Positions 26,267 through 36,128 are shown, counted from the stretch's first letter. The stretch: 64,000 nt of DNA from Capnocytophaga sp. (GCF_030532915.1 NZ_JAUNKD010000012.1:1-64000), one strand, 5' to 3'. Notes: a model not told the origin generated them from the letters alone. Numbers and translations: made by a program.

Positions 26267-28372
26267 CTACTTAAAACCTCTTGCTTTTAGCATCGGTTCG
26301 ATGGAAGGTTGTTTTCCTCTGAAATCCAGATACATTTTTTCATAATCAAGGGTGTTTCCGCGCGAGAGAATCATATCACGGAAACGTTGCCCGTTGGCGC
26401 GGGTGAGTCCTCCATTTTCTAAAAACCAAGTGTAAGCATCGTGATGAAGCATTTCCGTCCATTGGTAGGAATAATAACCGGCTCCGTAACCTCCGCCAAA
26501 GATGTGGGCAAAGTAGGAAGAACGGTAACGCGGCGGCACTTGGTCTAGATAAAGCCCCGTTTTTTTAAGGGCTTCGTTTTCAAAGGCTGTAACATCATCA
26601 ATGGGGGTATCGGCGGTGATGGTGTGCCATTGCAAATCCAAATTTGCGGCTGCCAGCACCTCGGTAAAGGCATAGCCTTCGTTGAAAGTACTTGCGTTTT
26701 TGATTTTATCAATCAAGGCTTGCGGAATAACCTCTTTGGTTTGATAATGAAGGGCATAATTGGTTAAAATGTCGGGATACAGCGCCCAATTTTCATAAAA
26801 TTGCGAAGGCAGTTCCACGAAATCACGGGCTACGGCTGTTCCGGAAAGCGAGCTATATTGTTGGTCGGCAAAGAAACCGTGCAGGGCGTGCCCGAACTCG
26901 TGGAAAAGGGTTGTCAGTTCGTCATACGACAGCAATGCAGGCGCTCCGTCGGCAGGTTTTGCATAGTTACAAACATTGTAAATAACCGGTTTTTTACCCG
27001 AAAGTTTGGATTGACTCACGAAATTGCCCATCCAAGCACCGCCTCTTTTACTTTCACGAGCGAAAAAGTCGCCGTAGAACAAGCCCAGCTGTGAGCCGTC
27101 TTCCTCAAAGAGTTCGTAAACCAATACATCGGGGTGATAGGTAGGGATATCGTTTCGTTGTTTAAACGTAATACCGAAAAGTTTCTCGGCAGCATAGAAA
27201 ACACCCTTTTCCAGTGCGGTTTTAAGTTCAAAATAAGGTTTTATTTCATTTTCATCTAAGTTGTACTTGGCTTTACGCACTTGTTCGGCATAGAACGTCC
27301 AGTCGTAAGGTTCTAATGTGAATTTTTCACCCGTGGCATTGATTTGGGCTTGAATTTCTTTGGCTTCGCTTTGGGCTTTACCAACGGAAGCAGGCACTAA
27401 ATCTTTGAAAAACTTGTAAATATTCTCAGGGGTTTTCGCCATTGTTTGTTGCAATGACCATTCAGCATAGTTTTTGAAACCGAGCAGGTTGGCTTTCTTG
27501 GCGCGAAGCATTGCAATCTTTTTGACGATGTCGTTGGTGTTGTGCTTACCACCGTCGGTACGCTTCCACGCTGTTTCAAAAATCTGCTTACGGGTTTGTC
27601 GGTTTTTCAAATCAACAAGCAAGGGTTGTTGGGTGGTGTTCAGCACGGGTACTTTCCATTTTCCGTCGTTGGCAAGGGATTTACGGGTTTCGGGTGAAAG
27701 TCCGTCAAGACTTTTTTCATCGGTAAAGGTCTGTGCCGCAGCCAAATTACCGTCTTGCAGGGTTTGGTTAAAGTCGGTTTGCAACGAAGCCAGCTCGGCA
27801 TTGTATCCTTTTAAGATTTCTTTGTTTTCGGCGGAAAGATTAGCGCCGGCGATAACAAATTTTTCGTAATAATATTCCAGCAGTTTGTGTGATTCGGCGT
27901 CCAATTGCAGGGTTTCACGTTTGTCATAGAGTGCTTTAATACGTGAAAAAAGTTTGTCATTTAGATAAATAGCATCGGAATGTGCCGCAAACTTGGGCGA
28001 TAGCTCTTTTTGGATATTTTTAATGGTGTCATTGGTGTGGGCGCTTGCCAGAGCCGAAAAAACACTGATGGCACGTTCAAATTCATCGTCGCTTTGTTCT
28101 AAGGCGATGATGGTATTATCAAAAGTAGGGTTTTGCGTGTTTTCGGCGATGTTTTTAACGCGTTCGGCTTGCAATTCCATACCTTTAAGAAGGGCAGGAC
28201 GAAAATGTTCATCTTTGATTTTTGAAAAATCAGGCGCAGCGTACGCCAGTGTACTTTCGGTAAGTAACGGATTCTCTTCCATAGTGTTATTTTGTTTAGT
28301 TTTTGTAGGTTCGTTGCAGCTCACCAAGGCAAAAACCAAGGCGGCAGGCAGTAGTGCATAAGAATGTTTCAT
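26267..28372 (-). CDS. dcp: M3-family peptidyl-dipeptidase (Dcp-like) lipoprotein
   Basis: This 701-residue zinc peptidase has the HEFGHALH motif near residue 490 and the usual M3 length and helical make-up. A lipoprotein signal (ending LVSC near residue 19) places it in the periplasm, where it would remove C-terminal dipeptides from peptides. Dcp is preferred over oligopeptidase A from general similarity. It stands alone between array D and a divergent cysteine peptidase gene. Confidence 0.88.
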   Translation of the reverse strand: MKHSYALLPAALVFALVSCNEPTKTKQNNTMEENPLLTESTLAYAAPDFSKIKDEHFRPALLKGMELQAERVKNIAENTQNPTFDNTIIALEQSDDEFERAISVFSALASAHTNDTIKNIQKELSPKFAAHSDAIYLNDKLFSRIKALYDKRETLQLDAESHKLLEYYYEKFVIAGANLSAENKEILKGYNAELASLQTDFNQTLQDGNLAAAQTFTDEKSLDGLSPETRKSLANDGKWKVPVLNTTQQPLLVDLKNRQTRKQIFETAWKRTDGGKHNTNDIVKKIAMLRAKKANLLGFKNYAEWSLQQTMAKTPENIYKFFKDLVPASVGKAQSEAKEIQAQINATGEKFTLEPYDWTFYAEQVRKAKYNLDENEIKPYFELKTALEKGVFYAAEKLFGITFKQRNDIPTYHPDVLVYELFEEDGSQLGLFYGDFFARESKRGGAWMGNFVSQSKLSGKKPVIYNVCNYAKPADGAPALLSYDELTTLFHEFGHALHGFFADQQYSSLSGTAVARDFVELPSQFYENWALYPDILTNYALHYQTKEVIPQALIDKIKNASTFNEGYAFTEVLAAANLDLQWHTITADTPIDDVTAFENEALKKTGLYLDQVPPRYRSSYFAHIFGGGYGAGYYSYQWTEMLHHDAYTWFLENGGLTRANGQRFRDMILSRGNTLDYEKMYLDFRGKQPSIEPMLKARGFK

Positions 28373-28484
28373 AAAATTGAAGTTTAACTATTTTTTAGAA
28401 AGAAACAAAAGTATGAAATAAAAATCAATTGGCAATGCAATGTGCTGTAAAAGTTGTCGATAATCTATTTTTTGGGTTTATTGT

Positions 28485-28515
28485 TTTGGGGTTTGCCGAA
28501 AATGCCTTACTTTTG
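28485..28515 (+). promoter_or_regulatory. Promoter of the C1 peptidase gene
   Basis: TTTG (28485-28488), 19 bases and TACTTTTG (28508-28515) match the consensus; the ATG at 28556 follows 40 bases later. Confidence 0.7.
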
Positions 28516-28555
28516 TGTGATTTTAACCAATACATTAATATAAACCAGTTTTCAG

Positions 28556-29734
28556 ATGAAAAAAATAACATTTTTTCTTGCCTTTGGGGCATTTTTTTGG
28601 GCTTCGGCACAAGATAATTTAATCAAAGCGGTGGAAGGGAACCAGAGCCAAAAGGCAGGTTTTACCTTTACGCCCGTTATTAACCTTGAACGAATGGAGG
28701 TGAAAGACCAAGGCAGTAGCGGCACTTGTTGGAGCTACGCCGGCGCTTCGTTTTTGGAGAGTGAAATGGTGCGAATGGGTAAAAAGCCGGTGGATTTAGC
28801 CGAAATTTTTACCGCGCGAAATACGTACATTGAAAAAGCGAAACAATACGTGCGTTTCCACGGTAATCTGGACTATGGCGACGGTGGTGAATTGCACGAT
28901 ATTATTAATATGTATGCTAAATACGGTGCTGTACCGCAGTATGTTTATTCGGGATTGCATTACGGAACGTCGCGTAATGATTTTTCAGAGATGCAAGCCG
29001 TATTGAAAGGTTTTCTGGAAGGTTTGGTAAAGCGCCCCAACGTTAAAAAATTAACGCCCAATTGGGAAAAAGCTTTTACGGCAGCCATCGATGCCTATTT
29101 GGGTGATGTGCCTGAAACGTTTTTGTTTGGCAATAAGAAATATACGGCGCAAACATTTGCCAAAGAAGTGGTAGGTATCAATCCGAAGGATTATGTTGAG
29201 ATGCTTTCGTATGAAGACCAACCCAAATACCAAAACGTGCTGATGGCAGTGCCTGACAATTGGAGTTTTGACCAAGCCTATAACGTTCAAATGACTGATT
29301 TTGTTAAAGTTATTGATAATGCTTTGCAAAAAGGATTTACCGTAGCTTGGGCATCAGATGTAAGTGAGAAATATTTCAGTTGGAAAAACGGTGTGGCTTT
29401 CGTACCCGAAAAAGATTGGAACGAAATGACACTCCAAGAGCAAAAAACCTTGTTTGACAATCCGCCAACACAAGAAAGAACTATTACAACCCAGATGCGC
29501 CAAAAGGCTTTTGACAATTATGAAACCACTGACGACCACGCGATGCACATCGTGGGGCTTGCCAAAGACCAAAACGGACGTGAGTACTACATCGTGAAAA
29601 ATTCGTGGGGCGTAAACAACGACCATCAAGGCTATTTGTACGTAACAAAAGCGTTTGTAACTTACAAAACCACCGCAATAATGCTCCATAAAGACGGTGT
29701 TCCGAAAGAAATCCTAAAAAATTGGAGTAAGTAA
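28556..29734 (+). CDS. Secreted C1 (papain/bleomycin hydrolase-like) aminopeptidase
   Basis: The 392-residue protein has a signal peptide (ending ASAQ near residue 19) and the papain-like triad: Cys58 in QGSSGTCWS, His328 in DDHAMHIVG and Asn349 in KNSWG. The long insert between Cys and His and the order of blocks match the PepC/bleomycin hydrolase group, but the export signal is unlike cytoplasmic PepC. It probably trims peptides in the periplasm or outside the cell. A consensus promoter and a strong terminator flank it. Confidence 0.87.
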   Translation: MKKITFFLAFGAFFWASAQDNLIKAVEGNQSQKAGFTFTPVINLERMEVKDQGSSGTCWSYAGASFLESEMVRMGKKPVDLAEIFTARNTYIEKAKQYVRFHGNLDYGDGGELHDIINMYAKYGAVPQYVYSGLHYGTSRNDFSEMQAVLKGFLEGLVKRPNVKKLTPNWEKAFTAAIDAYLGDVPETFLFGNKKYTAQTFAKEVVGINPKDYVEMLSYEDQPKYQNVLMAVPDNWSFDQAYNVQMTDFVKVIDNALQKGFTVAWASDVSEKYFSWKNGVAFVPEKDWNEMTLQEQKTLFDNPPTQERTITTQMRQKAFDNYETTDDHAMHIVGLAKDQNGREYYIVKNSWGVNNDHQGYLYVTKAFVTYKTTAIMLHKDGVPKEILKNWSK

Positions 29735-29802
29735 TTGCCGCAAACTTTGATGAGCTAAATTCACTACAATTTTGATGTTTAAACGACAGTCGAAATAATT
29801 AA

Positions 29803-29843
29803 AAACAAAAAATAGCCATAACAAATATGGCTATTTTTTGTTT
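29803..29843. terminator. Bidirectional terminator
   Basis: AAACAAAAAATAGCCATA (29803-29820) pairs with its perfect complement (29826-29843). It separates the converging C1 peptidase and ferredoxin genes. Confidence 0.85.
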
Positions 29844-29857
29844 GAAAAAAGTAATTC

Positions 29858-30211
29858 TTAATTTTCGTCGTGTAAAAATTTCTTTTTAGCGGTAAGCTCA
29901 TTTTCACTTTCTTGATGGTTTTCATCCGGAATGCAACAATCCACCGGACAAACAGCAGCGCACTGTGGTTCTTCGTGAAAACCAATGCATTCGGTGCATT
30001 TATCCGTTACGATGAAGTAATAATCATCACTCACGGGTTCTTGCACTTCGTCGGCATTAACCTGCTTTCCGTTGGGCAGTACCACTGTTCCTTTCAAGGC
30101 TGTCCCGTCACTGTATCGCCAATCATCAGCGCCTTCATAGATGGCATTGTTTGGACATTCAGGTTCACAAGCACCGCAATTTATACAATCATCTGTAATT
30201 ACTATCGCCAT
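29858..30211 (-). CDS. Ferredoxin with two 4Fe-4S clusters
   Basis: This protein of 117 residues has an N-terminal CINCGACEPECP motif and a second set, CTECIGFHEEPQCAAVCPVDC, with the insertion between cysteines typical of the YfhL/Azotobacter-like ferredoxins. Between them is an inserted hydrophilic region (about 27-65), and the tail after the second cluster is charged. It carries electrons in the cytoplasm. A TATCTTTG box lies on the minus strand at 30260-30253. Confidence 0.9.
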   Translation of the reverse strand: MAIVITDDCINCGACEPECPNNAIYEGADDWRYSDGTALKGTVVLPNGKQVNADEVQEPVSDDYYFIVTDKCTECIGFHEEPQCAAVCPVDCCIPDENHQESENELTAKKKFLHDEN

Positions 30212-30315
30212 AAAATTCGCTTCTTTAAAAAATCATATTTTGAATTAGGGTGCAAAGATACATTTTTTTACACAAAAGAGAACTTTGATGTGAGTGAAAA
30301 TTAAATTTAGAATGA

Positions 30316-31581
30316 TTATAACTCTCGATTTGTATCCCAATTTTCCAAATATTCGGCTACACGTTGCACAAACATTCCGCCCAAAGCACCATTTACGACG
30401 CGGTGGTCGTAACTGTGCGAGAGCATCATTTTGTAGCGAATACCGATAAGGTCGCCTTCGGGTGTTTCAATCACGGCAGGCACTTTGCGAATAGCTCCGA
30501 TGGCTAAAATACCCACTTGCGGTTGATTTATAATCGGTGTGCCGAACACATTTCCAAACGAACCGATGTTGGTCACGGTGTAGGTACCGTCTTTAATTTC
30601 ATCGGGTTTGAGGGCGTTGGTTCTGGCTCGTTTAGCCAAATCATTTACGGTTTTTGCCATTCCGCGCAGGCTGAGTCGGTCGGCGTTTTTAATCACCGGA
30701 ACAATCAAATTGCCGTCGGGTAGGGCAGTGGCCATCCCTATGTTGATGTTTTTCTTTTTGATTATGGTTGTGCCTTCAAGTGAAATATTCATCATCGGGA
30801 AGTCAATCAAGGCTTTGGCAACGGCTTCCATAAAAATGGGTGTGAACGTAAATTTTTCGCCTTCACGGGTTTCAAAACTTTTTTTGACTTTGTTGCGCCA
30901 GTTCCAGATTCGGGTTACATCAACTTCGGTAAAGCTCTGAACGTGAGGTGAAGTGTGTTTACTTTGCACCATATGTTCAGCGATGAGCTTGCCCATTCGC
31001 GACATTTCAACGCGTTGGTCTCCGTTTTCGGAAACGGTGTTTTTCGTTTCAGAAAACGTTTCGTGTTGAAAAGCAGCAGATTGAATGTTTCTGGTTTTCA
31101 GATAATTGAGTATGTCTTGTTTGGTAACTCGGTTTTCGACACCGGTTCCTGTGATTTGTTCGAGTTCTTTTGCCGAAATACCTTCCTGCTTGGCGATATT
31201 TTTCACAAGCGGCGAGTAAAAGCGTTTTCCGTCAGAAAAATTATCAGGAACGGAACATTCCGCCAGAGTAGTATTTTTGATTTCAATTATTTCTTTTTCA
31301 ATACGTTCGGCTGTATCACTTTCGGTAACTTCTTCAATGTCATTGGTTTCGATGATAGCCATAATTTCGCCTACTTTCACGACTTGCTCCGGCTGAACCC
31401 GAATTTCGGCAATCACGCCTGAAACTTCCGAAACGATTTCAGTGTCTACCTTATCCGTGGCTACTTCAACGATACCTTCCTCAGCCTGAATCGTTTCGCC
31501 AATTTGTTTTAACCAATTTGTAACGGTTGCCTCTGCAACACTTTCGCCCATTGCGGGCAGTTTTAATTCGTATTTAGCCAT
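30316..31581 (-). CDS. 2-oxoacid dehydrogenase E2 (dihydrolipoamide acyltransferase)
   Basis: This 421-residue E2 subunit has one lipoyl domain (lysine in VATDKVDTE near residue 44), a peripheral subunit-binding domain (about 120-165) and the acyltransferase core. The usual core signature DHRxxDG reads DHRVVNG: His393 is present, but the aspartate expected at 397 is asparagine. Given the separate sucB at 40069, this E2 probably serves a branched-chain or pyruvate complex. It has no E1 or E3 neighbour. Confidence 0.85.
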   Translation of the reverse strand: MAKYELKLPAMGESVAEATVTNWLKQIGETIQAEEGIVEVATDKVDTEIVSEVSGVIAEIRVQPEQVVKVGEIMAIIETNDIEEVTESDTAERIEKEIIEIKNTTLAECSVPDNFSDGKRFYSPLVKNIAKQEGISAKELEQITGTGVENRVTKQDILNYLKTRNIQSAAFQHETFSETKNTVSENGDQRVEMSRMGKLIAEHMVQSKHTSPHVQSFTEVDVTRIWNWRNKVKKSFETREGEKFTFTPIFMEAVAKALIDFPMMNISLEGTTIIKKKNINIGMATALPDGNLIVPVIKNADRLSLRGMAKTVNDLAKRARTNALKPDEIKDGTYTVTNIGSFGNVFGTPIINQPQVGILAIGAIRKVPAVIETPEGDLIGIRYKMMLSHSYDHRVVNGALGGMFVQRVAEYLENWDTNREL

Positions 31582-31735
31582 TTTTTTGTCTGATAATTTA
31601 AGATTTTGAGCGATGCCAAATCCAAGTTGATGTCAATAAGAAATACGCCAAAGGTAAGAAAAAAACAAGGAAAAATCCTTTTTTTTAGCCAAAAAAAGGA
31701 TTTTAATTTTTTTTAAAGGAGTATCACTTTTATTT

Positions 31736-32353
31736 TCAGACCTTTAAAACTTGTTCAAAAGGTACTCGTTGAGAGATGCTTCTACCCAAGGTAACTTCAT
31801 CGGCATATTCCAACTCACCTCCCACCGAAATGCCGCGTGCAATGGTGGAAACAGTAATTTTGAATGATTCTATTTGTTTGAAAATGTAGAAGTTAGTGGT
31901 GTCTCCTTCCATCGTGTTGCTCAGAGCAAAGATGAGTTCCTTTACATTTCCGGATTGTACTTTTTTTACTAATGAATTGATATTCAAGTTTGAAGGTCCT
32001 ACTCCGTCAATAGGCGATATTTTTCCGCCCAAAACGTGGTACTTCCCGAAAAATTGCCCTGTATTTTCAATCGCCATAACATCACGAAAATCCTCAACCA
32101 CGCATATAACTTCATCATCGCGCAACGGGTTTTCGCAAATCTCACAAACTTCAAGGTCTGAAATATTATGACAATGGCTACAATACTGAATATGAGTGCG
32201 TAAGTTTACCAAAGCACTTGCCAATCGAAGCGATTGTTCTTCGGGTTGTTTCAGTAAATGTAATGCCAAACGCAATGCGGTTCGCTTCCCGATTCCGGGC
32301 AGTTGCGAAATTTCATACACCGCATTTTCAAGTAATTTTGATGAAAAATCCAT
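31736..32353 (-). CDS. recR: Recombination protein RecR
   Basis: RecR, 205 residues, works with RecF and RecO to load RecA at single-stranded gaps. It shows the helix-hairpin-helix [13 protein letters not shown], the zinc-finger cysteines (CSHC and CEIC, about 57-75), the Toprim motif [12 protein letters not shown] and the end segment [18 protein letters not shown]. The TACCTTTG box on the minus strand (32365-32358) ends only four bases before the ATG, so the message may be leaderless. Confidence 0.93.
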   Translation of the reverse strand: MDFSSKLLENAVYEISQLPGIGKRTALRLALHLLKQPEEQSLRLASALVNLRTHIQYCSHCHNISDLEVCEICENPLRDDEVICVVEDFRDVMAIENTGQFFGKYHVLGGKISPIDGVGPSNLNINSLVKKVQSGNVKELIFALSNTMEGDTTNFYIFKQIESFKITVSTIARGISVGGELEYADEVTLGRSISQRVPFEQVLKV

Positions 32354-32534
32354 TCTGCAAAGGTAGAAAAAAGTTGAATTTTTTCAGGCAACCAAAAATA
32401 TTTTTTTACCCAAAAATGAAATTTTAAAAATTAAATGTCCTTTTTGTGTTTTATAACCTAAAAACAAAAGGATGTAAAAATTTGTAAATCAGCGATAAAA
32501 ATAATTTATTTTAAATAAATCTAAATAAAATTAG

Positions 32535-32712
32535 TTTGTTGTAAAAATCTTTTTTACTTTTGCCCCGTTGTTAGTTGTTAGAAAAACGAAACACGTAACA
32601 TATTGTGTGTGATTGTGTTTTGTTTATGATTCATTCATATTTTATCTCTTCACTACTGAATTAGTTAGTTTTAAGCGAAAAAGTCTGCATAGGCAGACTT
32701 TTTTGTTTTTAA
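32535..32712 (+). ncRNA. Candidate small RNA of about 140 bases
   Basis: The 395-base gap between recR and the GH123-like gene holds a promoter (TTTG 32535-32538, 16 bases, TACTTTTG 32555-32562) and, about 115 bases on, a perfect terminator: AAGTCTGC (32681-32688) with GCAGACTT (32693-32700), then a T run. No sizeable reading frame lies between; the longest is 12 codons from 32627. The next gene has its own -7 box. I recognise no RNA family. Confidence 0.5.
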
Positions 32713-32734
32713 GTCTATTTTTTTTGTAAATTTG
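32702..32734 (+). promoter_or_regulatory. Promoter of the GH123-like gene
   Basis: TTTG (32702-32705) lies in the T run of the preceding terminator, and TAAATTTG (32727-32734) follows after 21 bases. The ATG is 14 bases downstream. Confidence 0.55.
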
Positions 32735-32748
32735 TCCTTAAAAAAATA

Positions 32749-34503
32749 ATGATGAAAAAATTCATTCTGTTTATATTTCTGGGGGTGATTTGCCTCCAAA
32801 ATCATAAGATTTACGCACAATCAAATTATTCAGAGTTGCCTAATCCTGTGAAGGTTGATACCGAAAAATGGAAACAAATCACTGATTATCAAATAGGCTG
32901 GGGTTCTACGGATGTTCGTTACAAAAAAGAAGTGCCTTCGTATAATCTGTTTCAAACCAAACGTTTAAGAGCGTGGAAGGGCGAGCGGGTTTCGGGACAA
33001 ATTGTTATTTCCAATCCGTTTGAAATTTCGGAAATTTCCATTGAAATAGCTGATTTTAAGCATACTAAAAAAAATAGTTCCTTACCGAAAAATCAAATTT
33101 CGGTTGGTTTTTTGAAATATGTGATGACCGACGAGCTGAACAAAGACAAAAAAGGAGCTTGCGGAGCTCGTAAAGCCTCTGATTTTGATTCCACGTTGGT
33201 GGCTGACGTGATTGACCATTTTTCCAAAAAGCACGAATTTCAAAAACAAGAAACGCGTGGGGCTTGGCTTAAAATTCAAGTTCCGCAAAATGCTGAAAAT
33301 GGGATATATAAAGGAAAGATTTTAGTTAAAAAAGGAAAGAAAATTCTGAAAAAATTACCGCTTGAACTTGAAGTGATAAACCGAGCTTTGCCCCCTGCCA
33401 ACGCTTGGAAATTCCATTTGGATTTGTGGCAAAATCCTTATGCGGTGGCTCGTTATTTTAATGTAACGCCTTGGTCAGAAGCTCATTTTGAGCATCTTAA
33501 AACCGAAATGAAGCCCTACGCTGACGCAGGTGGAAAATCCATTACCACTTCCATAATGTTTGAGCCTTGGGGCGGACAAACGCAAGACCCGTTCAACTCA
33601 ATGGTTACGTGGTTTAAAAAATTGGATGGTTCGTGGCATTTTGATTTTTCTGTTTTTGATAAATGGGTTGAATTTATGCAGCAAATGGGTGTAAATAAGC
33701 AAATTAACTGCTATTCAATGGTGCCTTGGAAACTGTCGTTTCAGTATTTTGACCAAGCTACCAACCAATTGCAACGCATTGAAACGAAGCCCGGAGAACC
33801 TGAATACGAAACGATGTGGATGGCAATGCTCACCGCTTTTGCCAAACATTTAAAGGCAAAAGGCTGGTTTGAAAAGACTTACATTTCAATGGACGAACGC
33901 CCGATGGAAGTGATGCAGCAAACACTTAAAATTATCAAAAAAGCCGACCCTAATTTCAAAGTTTCGTTGGCGGGGGCTTGGCACAAAGAATTGGAAGCCG
34001 ATTTGGATGATTATTGTGTTGCCCTGCGTATGAAATATCCCGAAGAAATCAAAAATAAACGCAAACAACAAGGCAAAGTAACCACGTATTACACCAGTTG
34101 CGAAGAGCCTTACCCTAATACTTTTACGTTTAGTGAACCTGCTGAAAGCGAATGGTTTGCGTGGTATGCTGCCAAAGAAAATCTCGACGGATATTTGCGG
34201 TGGGCATTCAATAGTTGGACATATAATCCGTTGTTAGACAGTCGTTTCAGAACGTGGGCAGCAGGCGACACCTATTTGGTATATCCTATGGGAAGAAGTT
34301 CCGTTCGTTTTGAAAGAATGGTAGAGGGCATTCAATTTTATGAAAAAATACGCATTTTACGTCAGGAATTCAGCGAAAAGCAAAATTCCGAAGGACTTAA
34401 AAAAATAGAAAACGCCCTGCAACTTTTTGATGAGAAAACCCTGCCGAACAATCCCGCTTCGGAAGTTACTCAAAAAGCAAGAGAAATCATTAATTCATTA
34501 TAG
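32749..34503 (+). CDS. Secreted GH123-like / DUF4091 glycoside hydrolase
   Basis: This 584-residue protein has a signal peptide (ending IYAQ), an N-terminal beta-sandwich region (about 40-210) and a C-terminal TIM-barrel-like region. The pair Asp382-Glu383 in YISMDERP corresponds to the Asp-Glu catalytic pair of GH123 beta-N-acetylgalactosaminidases, which use the substrate acetamido group. A role in releasing GalNAc from host glycans would fit a host-associated organism. DUF4091 proteins of unknown specificity are the alternative. ATG codons at 32749 and 32752 are equally possible starts. Confidence 0.75.
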   Translation: MMKKFILFIFLGVICLQNHKIYAQSNYSELPNPVKVDTEKWKQITDYQIGWGSTDVRYKKEVPSYNLFQTKRLRAWKGERVSGQIVISNPFEISEISIEIADFKHTKKNSSLPKNQISVGFLKYVMTDELNKDKKGACGARKASDFDSTLVADVIDHFSKKHEFQKQETRGAWLKIQVPQNAENGIYKGKILVKKGKKILKKLPLELEVINRALPPANAWKFHLDLWQNPYAVARYFNVTPWSEAHFEHLKTEMKPYADAGGKSITTSIMFEPWGGQTQDPFNSMVTWFKKLDGSWHFDFSVFDKWVEFMQQMGVNKQINCYSMVPWKLSFQYFDQATNQLQRIETKPGEPEYETMWMAMLTAFAKHLKAKGWFEKTYISMDERPMEVMQQTLKIIKKADPNFKVSLAGAWHKELEADLDDYCVALRMKYPEEIKNKRKQQGKVTTYYTSCEEPYPNTFTFSEPAESEWFAWYAAKENLDGYLRWAFNSWTYNPLLDSRFRTWAAGDTYLVYPMGRSSVRFERMVEGIQFYEKIRILRQEFSEKQNSEGLKKIENALQLFDEKTLPNNPASEVTQKAREIINSL

Positions 34504-34523
34504 TGATACTGTTTGAAAATCAG

Positions 34524-35384
34524 TTATTTTTCTGTGCCAAATCGTGCTGCTGTGTTGAGTTTCCCGATAAGGTTTTTGGCAATGGCATTGCCGTATTCTT
34601 TTTTGCGATATTTCGTAATTGGTTGAATGCCAATGATGCTGTTGGTTATAAAAAGTTCATCGGCTTTTTGAAGTTCAAAAGGCGAAATTGATGTTTCAAC
34701 TATTTTAAAATCAGGAGTTTTTACTATTATTTTTAGTAATATTTTTCGGGTAATTCCGTTGAGGCAACCGTCTGTTAATGGCGGGGTTTTAATTGTATTT
34801 TCATTTACCAGAAATAGATTTCCGTTTAAGGCACCGGCAATGTTTTTACTGTTATTGAGCAAAATACAATTTTGATAGTCATTTTCACGGGCAAAAATAC
34901 TTCCGGTAATATTTACTAACTTATTGGTATGTTTTATGTTAGCAAGTAAATCGGGTTGCACGTAAAAATCTTTGAAAAGTTCCACTTCGTAAGGGGAATT
35001 ACTCAATTCATAGAAAGGCGAGTCAAGTTTTTCAGTTTCAATGATATAACTAACATTGTTGGTTTGCGGGGTGTATAACCCTCCGTCATTTCTGAAAACA
35101 GTGATGCGAATGCGTGCCGAACTATTTGCTAAATTGTTGATTTTTAACGTTTCCAAAATTTCACTTTCCAGAAATTCCATCGTGAAAGAAAGTGGTATTT
35201 CCATTCGTAAAATTCGCATTGAAGCCATTAGTCGGAGATAATGTTCTTCCCAAAAAAGTAATTTTTCGTGAGTGTATTTCAGTGTGTCAAAAACGGCATC
35301 ACCGTATTTAAAAGCTCTGTTTTGAATGGTTAAAACAGCATTTTCTGATTTTAAAAAAAAACTATTGTGGTTTATTTTCATCAT
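34524..35384 (-). CDS. Class IV aminotransferase (aminodeoxychorismate lyase-like)
   Basis: The 286-residue protein is a fold-type IV PLP enzyme. FKYGDAVFDTL near residue 25, the likely PLP lysine in NIKHTNK (about 155) and the PPLTDGCLNGITRK segment near 200 are its signatures. The family includes 4-amino-4-deoxychorismate lyase (PabC), branched-chain and D-amino-acid aminotransferases. PabC-like function is suggested by the short length, but no pabA/pabB gene is visible here. Confidence 0.8.
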   Translation of the reverse strand: MMKINHNSFFLKSENAVLTIQNRAFKYGDAVFDTLKYTHEKLLFWEEHYLRLMASMRILRMEIPLSFTMEFLESEILETLKINNLANSSARIRITVFRNDGGLYTPQTNNVSYIIETEKLDSPFYELSNSPYEVELFKDFYVQPDLLANIKHTNKLVNITGSIFARENDYQNCILLNNSKNIAGALNGNLFLVNENTIKTPPLTDGCLNGITRKILLKIIVKTPDFKIVETSISPFELQKADELFITNSIIGIQPITKYRKKEYGNAIAKNLIGKLNTAARFGTEK

Positions 35385-35408
35385 TTTAATTTATTAAAGA
35401 ACGTTTTA

Positions 35409-35792
35409 TTACACCGACCCCAATGCGTGTTTGAGTTCAGCTACTTGGTTTTCCCACAGCATTTTAGACTCTTCCAAATCATCGGGAGTAGCAAAATCAA
35501 TTATCACTAACGAAACATCATCGGTGATTTCATCAACCATAATTTTCATTTCAAAATATGAATCGTCTCCACTGTTTAGCCAACGAAATTTCACCGATTC
35601 GTCTAATTTTTTTCGCAATAATTTGGCTTCTTCTTCGGTGTCTTCCCAAATGAACGTGTATATTTCCCCCCGCGAATTTACATTGTCGGCATACCATTCT
35701 GATAGTCCGGAAGGTGTTGATATATATTGATATAGCATCTGTGGCGAGACGTGAATATCAAATTCCAACTCATATTTTATTTTATGTTGCAT
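35409..35792 (-). CDS. START-like domain protein
   Basis: The 127-residue protein is a small AHSA1/START-like helix-grip domain (YELEFDIHVSPQMLYQYIS at the start, SGLSEWYADNV, and a C-terminal helix with W-E-N). The start at the ATG 35792-35790 is preferred over an in-frame upstream codon at 35849, because the preceding 19 residues lack similarity and a near-consensus TATCTTG box lies in that stretch. Members bind hydrophobic ligands or help protein folding; the ligand is unknown. Confidence 0.75.
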   Translation of the reverse strand: MQHKIKYELEFDIHVSPQMLYQYISTPSGLSEWYADNVNSRGEIYTFIWEDTEEEAKLLRKKLDESVKFRWLNSGDDSYFEMKIMVDEITDDVSLVIIDFATPDDLEESKMLWENQVAELKHALGSV

Positions 35793-36120
35793 AATTTCAA
35801 TATCTAAAAATTGAACTGGGGCAAGATATGACTTAAAAACTAAATACACAAATTTTTTTTAATATTTCGTGAAATTAAACTTTAATATGCTGAAAATGAA
35901 TGTAAAATTTAAATGTTTAAACCAAAATAATTTAGCGCAAGTAGCGATGTTTCTGTGCGGTTTGAAATGAATAGAAAAACGAAAGAAAAAACAAAAATAA
36001 AAAAGAATTTTTAGTCTTATTTTGATTATTAAAATGCTTATTTTTAGTTTGTTATTTTTTAAGTAAGATTTAACACAGTAAATATTTTTTCAAAAAAGCG
36101 AAAAATACAAAACTAAATTA

Positions 36121-36128
36121 TATCTTTG
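36121..36128 (+). promoter_or_regulatory. TATCTTTG -7 box of sucA
   Basis: The 367-base gap between the START-like gene and sucA is AT-rich and shows nothing recognisable except this perfect TATCTTTG, 31 bases before the ATG at 36160. No TTTG is found at the expected distance. Confidence 0.55.
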
